Source: Lentzea pudingi (lineage in GTDB: Bacteria > Actinomycetota > Actinomycetes > Mycobacteriales > Pseudonocardiaceae). From it: 64,000 bases of DNA. Within the stretch, counting starts at the first letter, position 1. Every line of letters begins with the position of its first letter. The translations under genes were made by a program, and so were the position numbers. This document shows positions 57,909-64,000 of this stretch, piece after piece. The notes below the pieces were generated by a model. The model searched no databases and was not told the origin of the DNA. It saw nothing but the letters and a program-made list of their open reading frames with translations. Location: assembly GCF_014646255.1 (NCBI RefSeq), contig NZ_BMNC01000001.1, positions 1,213,805 through 1,277,804 on the forward strand. Direction: 5' to 3'.

Positions 57909-58622
57909 CTACTTGTCGAGCGACTCACGGGCCGCCAGCGCGGCGCGGCAGGCGTGCACGAAGTCCCAGAACACCTCGGTCGTCGTGTGCCGCCGGTCCG
58001 AGCGGGAGTTCTCGGCGAACATCGCCGAACGCAGGGGAGTGGTGAGCTCCAGCTGACCGCCCTGGCGCGACCTGGTGCGGTTCGCGATGTTCGCCCGGTC
58101 GTAGCCGCCCAGGATTGGGTGGTCGGCGGCGTCGACCGTGTGGAAACCCGCTCGCCGCAGCCGGGTGAGCAGCTCCAGGCGCAACAGGGCGTCGCGGCCG
58201 CCTACCAGCACCGCCCGGTCGTGGTCCTCCAGGCCCGCCGCCGCGGCCGTGCAGCCGTGCAGGCCCAGCGCGTGCGCCGCGCCCGACACCAGCTGCCGCG
58301 CCACGCGGTCGTCGCAGTTGGACGACGTCACGTGCAGCTCGTCGTTCGAGGCCGTGCGCAGGCCCTCGAACATCCAGTAGTCGTGGGTCTGGCCGATCGG
58401 CACGCGCGTGGAGGGGTGGTAGCCCGCGATCGCGAGGCACAGCTCCGACGTGCCGACCTCGATGCCACCGCCGTGCGGGGCGAGAACGACCGACGGGGTG
58501 CGGGGCCGGTGCCGCTTGAAGCGGCGCCGGTAGTCCACCCGTTCCACCAGTCGGGGATCGGCGTAGAGGTCGGTGTTGGACGAGTAGACGTCCGACGCCG
58601 TCCACTGTGGATGGGGTCTCAT
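57909..58622 (-). CDS. Poly-gamma-glutamate hydrolase family protein
   Basis: A 237-residue protein of the PF05908 (PghP, phage poly-gamma-glutamate hydrolase) type. The zinc-site motifs are APHGGGIEVGTSELCLA, HVTSSNCDDRVARQLVSGA and ALGLHGCT; LVGGRDALLRLELLTRLRRAGF completes the fold. In phages it removes the polyglutamate capsule of the host. In a free actinobacterium it may act on imported gamma-glutamyl polymers or on competitor capsules. No signal peptide. ATG 58622. Downstream is the convergent GNAT gene. Confidence 0.83.
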   Translation of the reverse strand: MRPHPQWTASDVYSSNTDLYADPRLVERVDYRRRFKRHRPRTPSVVLAPHGGGIEVGTSELCLAIAGYHPSTRVPIGQTHDYWMFEGLRTASNDELHVTSSNCDDRVARQLVSGAAHALGLHGCTAAAAGLEDHDRAVLVGGRDALLRLELLTRLRRAGFHTVDAADHPILGGYDRANIANRTRSRQGGQLELTTPLRSAMFAENSRSDRRHTTTEVFWDFVHACRAALAARESLDK

Positions 58623-58676
58623 GGCGGGCGGAAGCCTACCGGGCGTCACCCGGACGGCCGCCGCCCGCCGGGTCGA

Positions 58677-59108
58677 TCACGCGTCGATCTGCCGCGGGGC
58701 GTCCTCGCCGGCGGAGATGGCGATCTTGCGGGGCTTCGCGCGTTCCGCGATCGGGATCCGCAGCGTCAGCACACCCGCGTCGTACTGGGCGTCGATCCTG
58801 TCGGTGTCGAGGGAGTCACCGAGGAACAGCTGCCGGGAGAACACACCCAGCGGCCGCTCGGACACCTGCATCTCGACGTCCTTGCCGACCGGCCTGCGCT
58901 CCGCCTTCACCGTCAGCACGTTGCGCTCGACGTCGAGGTCGATCGCGTCCGGCGCCACTCCCGGCAGGTCGAAGGCCACCACGAACTCGTCCCCGTCGCG
59001 GTAGGCGTCCATCGGCATCGCCGTGGGCCGCGACCACGTGCCCGCCGACCCCAGCACCTGCTGCGTCAGCCGGTCGAGCTCCCGGAACGGGTCAGTGCGC
59101 ATCAACAT
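58677..59108 (-). CDS. hsp18: Hsp20/alpha-crystallin small heat-shock protein (Hsp18-like)
   Basis: A 143-residue small heat-shock protein. [18 protein letters not shown] is the usual N-terminus, [30 protein letters not shown] is the alpha-crystallin core and [11 protein letters not shown] the C-terminal signature, followed by an IxI-like tail. It holds unfolding proteins under heat. ATG 59108 with GGAGGTGTCAG. It is divergent from a RheA-like regulator and two TGTCATC-N5-GATGACA operators lie between them. Confidence 0.92.
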   Translation of the reverse strand: MLMRTDPFRELDRLTQQVLGSAGTWSRPTAMPMDAYRDGDEFVVAFDLPGVAPDAIDLDVERNVLTVKAERRPVGKDVEMQVSERPLGVFSRQLFLGDSLDTDRIDAQYDAGVLTLRIPIAERAKPRKIAISAGEDAPRQIDA

Positions 59109-59166
59109 CTGACACCTCCAGCCATCTCTCGTAGGACTGTCAATGCGCTGCCCCACCGTTGTAACA

Positions 59167-59185
59167 TGTCATCGGAACGATGACA
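59167..59185. promoter_or_regulatory. RheA-type operator 1
   Basis: TGTCATCGGAACGATGACA exactly matches the TGTCATC-N5-GATGACA operator described for RheA control of hsp18 in Streptomyces albus. It lies 59 bp upstream of the hsp20 start. Confidence 0.8.
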
Positions 59186-59194
59186 AGTCCCCAG

Positions 59195-59213
59195 CGTCAT
59201 CGGGAGGATGACA
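59195..59213. promoter_or_regulatory. RheA-type operator 2, overlapping the regulator RBS
   Basis: CGTCATCGGGAGGATGACA is a second site (first base changed) that ends at the first base of the regulator ATG and contains its SD GGGAGG. Binding or RNA structure here would limit the regulator itself. Confidence 0.7.
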
Positions 59214-59758
59214 TGCCGAACGACTACGACGCGGTCCGGTCCGCCGCCGCCGCGCCCGGCAACGCCACCGAGGTCCTCGCGGCGTTGATGCTGCTCAGAC
59301 AGTTGCGCGACGAACTGTCCGGGTGGGAGCCCCAGCTCATCGAGGCCGCCCGCGCGCTGGGCACGAGCTGGGCCGATCTCGCCCCCGCCCTCGGTGTCGC
59401 GAGCCGGCAGGCCGCGGAGAAGCGCTACCTGCGGGTGCGGCGCACCGGCGAGCCCGGCACCGGCGACGAACGCGTCCAGGCCGAACGCGACCGCCGCTCC
59501 GGCGACAAGGCCGTCGCCGCGTGGGCACGCGACAACGCCGCCGTGCTGCGGGGCCTGGCCGCCCAGGTCGGCCCGCACGACGCCGCCGTGCAACGGGCAC
59601 TGGGCGGTGAGGACGTCACGGACCTGCTCGCACCGCTCGCGCAGGCCGGCCCCGGACTGCGCGACGGGCAACCCGGCCTCGCCGACCGCATCGCCGACAT
59701 CGGCGAGCGCACCGACCAGCTGCGCGCCGACGCGCGCCTGCGTCACCCACGCCCCTGA
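59213..59758 (+). CDS. rheA: HSP18 transcriptional regulator (RheA-like)
   Basis: A 181-residue regulator. The N-terminal part is a helix-turn-helix domain (EAARALGTSWADLAPALGVASRQAAEKRYLRVRR) preceded by TEVLAALMLLRQLRDELSGWE; the rest is helical and polar. Proteins of this type are called HSP18 regulators. Its position, divergent from hsp20 with two TGTCATC-N5-GATGACA sites, supports RheA-like autoregulated thermosensing, in which heat releases the repressor. The ATG at 59213 has SD GGGAGG. The symbol is by context and not by sequence alignment. Confidence 0.75.
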   Translation: MPNDYDAVRSAAAAPGNATEVLAALMLLRQLRDELSGWEPQLIEAARALGTSWADLAPALGVASRQAAEKRYLRVRRTGEPGTGDERVQAERDRRSGDKAVAAWARDNAAVLRGLAAQVGPHDAAVQRALGGEDVTDLLAPLAQAGPGLRDGQPGLADRIADIGERTDQLRADARLRHPRP

Positions 59759-59777
59759 ACGCGCCCCTGAACGCGGC

Positions 59778-60626
59778 TCAGAGCAGCGTCAACGTCCTCG
59801 CCCCGGCGTCGAGGTCCGCCGCCACGCCCATCGGCAGCGACCACGAGCCCGCGCAGTGACCGAACCCGAAATCACCCAGGATCGGCACGCCCAGCCCCGA
59901 CAGGCGGTCGGCCAGCACCGCCGAGACGTCCCCGCAGTCCGTCCACGACCCGAGCACGATCCCCGACACCGGTTCGAACCAGCCCGCCCGCAGCAGCTGC
60001 GTCAGGATCCGGTCCAGCCGGTAGGCCTCCTCGCCGATGTCCTCGACCAACGCGATCGCGCCCGGCACCGGACGCGACCACCGCGGCCCGCCGATCGACG
60101 CCGCCAGCAACGCCGCGTTCCCGCCCGTGAGCACCCCACGCGCGCGACCGGGGATCACGGGGGTGCCGGCCGTCCACGACCGCACGCCGTCGAAGAGCAC
60201 CTCACGCAGCCGCGCCTGGGCCAGCGGGTCGTCGACGAAGTCCGAGGTGCCGGGCATCGGCCCGAACACCGTCGGCTGCCCGACCGCGTTGAGTTCGGCG
60301 TGCAGCACCGTCACGTCCGACGAGCCCACGAACACCCGCGCCGGCAGGTCCTTCCACGGCACGAGGTCCGTCATCCGCAGACACCCGTAGCCGCCGCGCA
60401 CGCAGAACACCGCCGCGACGTCCGAACACCACGCCGACACGAACTCCTCGGCTCGTGCCTGGTCAGAGCCCGCGAGATACGGCAACGACCACGGATCCAC
60501 CACAGGTGTGGTGACCTCGAGCCCCCACGAGCGCAGCACCTGCGCGCCCGCGGCGATCCGCGAGGCCAGGGCCGGGCCGGCCGGTGACACCAGCGCGACC
60601 CGATCCCCGGCGAGGAGCAGGCTCAC
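59778..60626 (-). CDS. LD-carboxypeptidase (S66 family)
   Basis: A 282-residue S66 serine peptidase (muramoyl-tetrapeptide carboxypeptidase). CVRGGYGCLRM precedes the nucleophile segment VGSSDVT, the Glu is in ALVEDIGEEAYRLDR and the His in DFGFGHCAGSWSLPMG: the Ser-Glu-His triad is complete. It recycles or trims peptidoglycan peptides in the cytosol, or acts on microcin-like conjugates (MccF relatives). It starts 4 bp inside the end of the upstream oligopeptidase gene. Confidence 0.88.
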   Translation of the reverse strand: MSLLLAGDRVALVSPAGPALASRIAAGAQVLRSWGLEVTTPVVDPWSLPYLAGSDQARAEEFVSAWCSDVAAVFCVRGGYGCLRMTDLVPWKDLPARVFVGSSDVTVLHAELNAVGQPTVFGPMPGTSDFVDDPLAQARLREVLFDGVRSWTAGTPVIPGRARGVLTGGNAALLAASIGGPRWSRPVPGAIALVEDIGEEAYRLDRILTQLLRAGWFEPVSGIVLGSWTDCGDVSAVLADRLSGLGVPILGDFGFGHCAGSWSLPMGVAADLDAGARTLTLL

Positions 60627-62512
60627 TCCGACAGGTCCAGCACCGGCACACCGGGCGGCACGAACCCGAACGCCTGCCCGTAGAACGACAGCTCCGCCTC
60701 CAGCGCCGTCTTGATGTTCTGCGCCATCCGGAACCCGTGCTGCTCACCCTCGAACGTCAGGTACGCGTGCGGGATGCCCGACCCGGCCAGGTCCGCCGCG
60801 AACCGGTCCGCCTGCTCCGGCGGGCAGATCTCGTCCTCCAGGCCCTGCAACAGCAGCACCGGCCCCGACACCTCCCGCGCCCTGCGCGACGGCGACCGGT
60901 CCCGGTAGCGGTCCGCGGCCTCCGGCAGCGTCCCGACCAGGCCCTCGACGTAACGCGACTCGAAGTCGTGCGTCTCGCCGCCCTCTGAGGTCCACCCCGC
61001 CAGGTCCAGGATCGGGAACGCGACCATGCCGCACCGGTAGACGTCCGTGGAGGTCAGCGACGCCGCCGACGTCCACCCGCCCGCCGAGCCGCCCCGGATG
61101 CCCAGGCGCTTCGGGTCCGCCGTGCCCTCCTGAGCCAGCTGCTGGGCGACGAACGCGCAGTCCTGCACGTCCACGACACCCCACTGCTCACGCAGCCGCT
61201 CCCGGAACGCCCGCCCGTAGCCGGTCGAACCGCCGTAGTTCACCGCCACCACGCCGATGCCGCGGCTGGTCAGGTACGCGATGTCGCTGTCGAGCTTGGG
61301 CAGCGCCCGCCCCGTCGGCCCGCCGTGCACGTGCACCACGTACGGCGGCAACTCGCCCTCGGGGCCCGCGAAGTCCGGGTTCGACGGCGCGTACACGTAC
61401 GCCGGGATCTCCCCGAACATCCGCTCCACCGGCACCGGCAGGTACGCCGTCTCCGGCGACTCGTCCTCGCCGCCGGTCAGGTAGGTCAGCTCGCCGTTGG
61501 ACAGGTCCAGCCGCACCACCGCGAAGTCCGACGTCGGGCCCGCCGCGCCGCAGATCACCACGCCGTCGCGCACCGACAGGTCCGCCGCCCACGTCGGCAG
61601 GTCGGTCTGCACGTCGGTCACGGTGCCGCTGCGCTCGTCGAGCACCGCGAGGTGCCCGGAGCGGACCACCAGGTAGCGGCCAGGGGAGAGTGTCGCGAAC
61701 CAGCGGTTGCCCAGCCGCCACATCGGGCCGCCCAGCTCCTCCTCGCACGGCGCCAGGTTCACGCGCGTGCCGTCGGGGGAGACGCGGAACAGGTTCCACC
61801 AGCCGTCGGGGTCGGTCAGCGCCAGGAGGGAGTCGCCCTCCCACTCGAACTGGCACACCGCCTCGGTCTCCGAACCCGAGACGACGCGGTGCTCCGACGA
61901 GCCGACCTCGGCCACGCACAGCTCGGTGCCGTCCCACGGCATCTGCGGGTGGTTCCAGCCGATCCACGCGAACCGCGTGCCGTCCGGGCTGATCTTCGGG
62001 CCGGTCATGAAGTGGTGCGACGCGCCCAGCACCCTGACTTCACCCGCCTGGGTGATCGCCACCAGGTCGCGGCGCACGTCGGTGCGCGCCTCACCCGTGA
62101 CGGTCTCCCGCACGCACCACACCTCGCCGTCCGGGCCCGCCGACAGGTCGGAGTACCGCACCCCGTGGTGCCGTTCCGGTGCCTCGGTCAGCGGCGTGGG
62201 CTCGGGCGAGTCCGGGTTGAACACGTAGACGCGCTGGTCGTCCCAGTGCGTGAACGCCACCCTGTCCTCGGCCAGCACGACGAACGGCCGCCCGCCGTAC
62301 TCGTGCACCCGGTTGCGGGCGTTCCACGGCGCGGGCAGCACCTCCACGCCGTCGCGCACCAACGCCACTCTGCCGCCCTGGGCCGGCCGGCTCTCCGCCC
62401 ACCACACCCGCTCGCCGTGCAGGTCGGCCCACTGGAACCCACCGCCCGGCTTCGACGTGTCGCCTGCCGTGATCGGCGAGGTCCAGGTCCCGTACGAAGC
62501 GATCTTCACCAC
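60623..62512 (-). CDS. Prolyl oligopeptidase family serine peptidase
   Basis: A 629-residue S9 peptidase (acylaminoacyl/dipeptidyl aminopeptidase type). Residues 1-350 form a beta-propeller (repeated strands such as GARTDVRRDLVAITQ, KISPDGTRFAWIGWNHPQMPWDGTEL); the C-terminal hydrolase has YGGSTGYGRAFRERLREQWGVVDVQD, nucleophile GIRGGSAGGWTS, Asp in LQGLEDEICPP and His in GEQHGFRM. It cleaves small peptides in the cytosol. ATGA overlap with the LD-carboxypeptidase gene puts both in one operon, fitting peptide recycling. Confidence 0.92.
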   Translation of the reverse strand: MVKIASYGTWTSPITAGDTSKPGGGFQWADLHGERVWWAESRPAQGGRVALVRDGVEVLPAPWNARNRVHEYGGRPFVVLAEDRVAFTHWDDQRVYVFNPDSPEPTPLTEAPERHHGVRYSDLSAGPDGEVWCVRETVTGEARTDVRRDLVAITQAGEVRVLGASHHFMTGPKISPDGTRFAWIGWNHPQMPWDGTELCVAEVGSSEHRVVSGSETEAVCQFEWEGDSLLALTDPDGWWNLFRVSPDGTRVNLAPCEEELGGPMWRLGNRWFATLSPGRYLVVRSGHLAVLDERSGTVTDVQTDLPTWAADLSVRDGVVICGAAGPTSDFAVVRLDLSNGELTYLTGGEDESPETAYLPVPVERMFGEIPAYVYAPSNPDFAGPEGELPPYVVHVHGGPTGRALPKLDSDIAYLTSRGIGVVAVNYGGSTGYGRAFRERLREQWGVVDVQDCAFVAQQLAQEGTADPKRLGIRGGSAGGWTSAASLTSTDVYRCGMVAFPILDLAGWTSEGGETHDFESRYVEGLVGTLPEAADRYRDRSPSRRAREVSGPVLLLQGLEDEICPPEQADRFAADLAGSGIPHAYLTFEGEQHGFRMAQNIKTALEAELSFYGQAFGFVPPGVPVLDLSE

Positions 62513-62590
62513 AACCCGACCCTATACGCGGAGTGTTTGGTGGGGGAGGACCTGCCGACGATCTCCGCGTGGCCTAGGCTCGTTTCTGCC

Positions 62591-63157
62591 ATGGCTCGCG
62601 TCATTCACGTATTCCGCGCACCCGACCGGTTCATCGCAGGAACCGTCGGGCAGCCCGGCGACCGCATCTTCTACCTGCAGGCTTCCGAGCAGAGCAGGCT
62701 GATCAGCGTCGCCCTGGAAAAGCAGCAGGTCCAGGTCCTCGCCGAGCGCATCGGCTCGTTGCTCGAGGAGGTGCACCGCCGCTTCGGCACCGACGTGCCC
62801 GACGACGCCCCGCCCGACGACCTCGACACCCAGCCCCTCGACGTGCCCGTCGAGGAGGAGTTCCGCGTCGGCACCATGGGCCTCGGCTGGGACGCCGAGT
62901 CCAAGGCGGTCGTCATCGAGCTCCTCGCCGTGTCCGAGGAGGAGGTCGACGAGGCCGTCGTGCTCGACGACACCGAGGAGGGCCCCGACGCCGTGCGGGT
63001 CTTCCTGTCGCCCTCGGCCGCCCGCGCCTTCGCCGAACGAGCCGACCGCGTCGTCAACGCCGGCCGCAAACCCTGCCCGCTGTGCAACGAACCGCTCGAC
63101 GCGGACGGCCACATCTGCCCGCGCCAGAACGGCTACCGCCGCACCGAAGAAGACTGA
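62591..63157 (+). CDS. DUF3090 family protein
   Basis: A 188-residue actinobacterial protein (DUF3090). ARVIHVFRAPDRFIAGTVGQPGDRIFYLQASE is the conserved start, and CPLCNEPLDADGHICPRQNGYRR near the end gives a CxxC...C zinc-like motif. It is nearly always coded with a histidine phosphatase, SCO1664-like kinase and mshC; the SCO1664 gene follows here after 1 bp. Function unknown. ATG 62591. Confidence 0.9.
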   Translation: MARVIHVFRAPDRFIAGTVGQPGDRIFYLQASEQSRLISVALEKQQVQVLAERIGSLLEEVHRRFGTDVPDDAPPDDLDTQPLDVPVEEEFRVGTMGLGWDAESKAVVIELLAVSEEEVDEAVVLDDTEEGPDAVRVFLSPSAARAFAERADRVVNAGRKPCPLCNEPLDADGHICPRQNGYRRTEED

Positions 63158-63158
63158 C

Positions 63159-63944
63159 GTGGACACCTCCGCGGCCCTGCGGTTGCTCGAACACGGCCGC
63201 ATCGAGGTCGAAGGACGCCTCGTCGACGCCTCCAACGCCACCTTGTTCTGCAAGATCTCGTTGGACGGCGTCGACGCCCAGTGCGTCTACAAACCCGTGC
63301 GGGGCGAACGGCCGCTGTGGGACTTCCCCGACGGCACGCTCGCCGGCCGCGAGGTGGCCACCTACCTGATCTCCGCCGCGTCCTTCGGCGTCGTCCCCCC
63401 GACCGTGCTGCGCCCCGGCCCGTTCGGCACCGGCATGGTCCAGCTCTGGGTGGACACCCGCGAGGAGGACGAACTCGTCGACATCATCGGCGTCGACGAC
63501 GTCAAACCCGGCTGGATCCCCGTCTTCCACGCCCACGACCGCTTCGGCGACCCCGCCGTCCTCGTGCACGCCGACCACCCGCGCATCGCCGAGATGGCCG
63601 CCTTCGACGTCGTCGTCAACAACGCCGACCGCAAGGGCGGCCACGTCCTGCACGCCCTCGACGGCTCCGTGTACGGCGTCGACCACGGCATCTGCCTGCA
63701 CACCGAACCCAAACTCCGCACCGTGCTGTGGGGCTGGGCCCGTGAACCCCTGCCCGAGCCCGTCGTCGAGACGCTGCGCCGGCTGCGGTCGTCGCTGGAC
63801 TCCGAGCTGGGCGAGACGCTGCACGAGCACCTCACCCGCGCCGAGGTCCGCGCCGTCGGCGAACGGGTCGAGAAGCTGCTGGCCGCCGGTGTCTTCCCCG
63901 AACCCTCCGGTGACTGGCCCGCCATCCCCTGGCCCGCGTTCTAG
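63159..63944 (+). CDS. SCO1664 family PI3/4-kinase-like protein
   Basis: A 261-residue protein of the SCO1664 family with a degenerate phosphatidylinositol 3/4-kinase fold. CVYKPVRGERPLWDFPDGTLAGREVATYLISAA includes the ATP-lobe Lys, FDVVVNNADRKGGHVLHAL the catalytic loop and VYGVDHGICLHTE the metal Asp. It follows the DUF3090 gene (GTG 63159, 1 bp gap). In related genomes mshC, of mycothiol synthesis, comes next; here the next DNA does not show it before the window ends. Confidence 0.9.
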   Translation: MDTSAALRLLEHGRIEVEGRLVDASNATLFCKISLDGVDAQCVYKPVRGERPLWDFPDGTLAGREVATYLISAASFGVVPPTVLRPGPFGTGMVQLWVDTREEDELVDIIGVDDVKPGWIPVFHAHDRFGDPAVLVHADHPRIAEMAAFDVVVNNADRKGGHVLHALDGSVYGVDHGICLHTEPKLRTVLWGWAREPLPEPVVETLRRLRSSLDSELGETLHEHLTRAEVRAVGERVEKLLAAGVFPEPSGDWPAIPWPAF

Positions 63945-64000
63945 GTGTACTTGGTCATGAGGTTGGTGACTGAACGCGGCTGATGGGCGGGTGCCCGTCG
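63941..64000 (-). CDS. Partial C-terminus of an unidentified gene
   Basis: On the minus strand a frame runs from the window edge to a TAG at 63941-63943, giving a tail APAHQPRSVTNLMTKYT. It overlaps the SCO1664 stop by a few bases. Too short to identify; it may be chance. Confidence 0.2.
   Translation of the reverse strand, partial: RRAPAHQPRSVTNLMTKYT

Noticed and set aside
63941..64000. Transposase or IS end at the right edge
   Set aside because: Only 20 codons are visible and no inverted repeat or known transposase motif can be shown.

Overview
The window reads as chromosome from a high-GC actinomycete, most likely of the family Pseudonocardiaceae (Lentzea, Saccharothrix or a close relative; this placement is inference). 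Supporting marks are uniformly high GC, many GTG/TTG starts, ATGA/GTGA-coupled operons, RbpA, an MptB-type mannosyltransferase next to Lnt, F420-type oxidoreductases, an iron box of the IdeR/DmdR type, a RheA-type hsp18 operator, and the DUF3090-SCO1664 gene pair. No rRNA, tRNA, CRISPR array, prophage or intact insertion sequence was recognised. About 70 protein genes are packed on both strands.

Layout: 0-2 kb, small enzymes and an AIM24 protein. 2.2-4.3 kb, an alkane hydroxylase fused to rubredoxin, with a TetR gene. 4.5-6.75 kb, a metal ABC transporter (ATPase, permease, lipoprotein) behind a structured leader. 6.7-11.1 kb, an acyl-CoA module (ligase, odd type III CoA-transferase, divergent acyl-CoA dehydrogenase). 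11-13 kb, a short GH88-like protein coupled to an MFS gene; 13.0-13.7 kb, decayed genes. 13.7-20.3 kb, small regulators paired with the enzymes they probably control (HxlR/monooxygenase, XRE/SDR, TetR/esterase/SDR), with visible operators. 20.4-25 kb, an ECF sigma factor fused to a membrane-anchored CAP domain, then MptB and Lnt. 25-36 kb, a regulator, a secreted I36-type inhibitor, a PaaK-like ligase, a glycosyltransferase, a truncated GH20-like protein, an LLM oxidoreductase operon and an amino-acid ABC transporter.

36-45.3 kb: a cysteine-rich DUF1540 gene with an iron box and a hairpin covering its ribosome binding site, a short MgtC, two SUKH genes, an aldo/keto reductase, a TVP38 protein, rbpA, thymidine kinase, a 1-kb G-rich repeat region, a PadR/membrane-protein pair, a UMF1-type transporter and a GDPD. 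45.6-51.5 kb: two cyclic-di-GMP genes around a VOC protein, a PPOX protein and a hydrolase. 51.58 kb: a 31-residue peptide gene with three RPTDW repeats. 51.6-57.9 kb: MFS/carboxylesterase, then a HAD-kinase-dehydrogenase operon whose gene order matches the domain order of animal ACAD10. 57.9-64 kb: a poly-gamma-glutamate hydrolase, the hsp20/RheA-like pair, two peptidases, DUF3090 and SCO1664.

The strongest leads for something undescribed are the RPTDW-repeat peptide, the sigma-ZAS-membrane-CAP fusion, and the iron-box plus SD-hairpin control of the DUF1540 gene. All functions are read from sequence and motif memory only; no database search was run.
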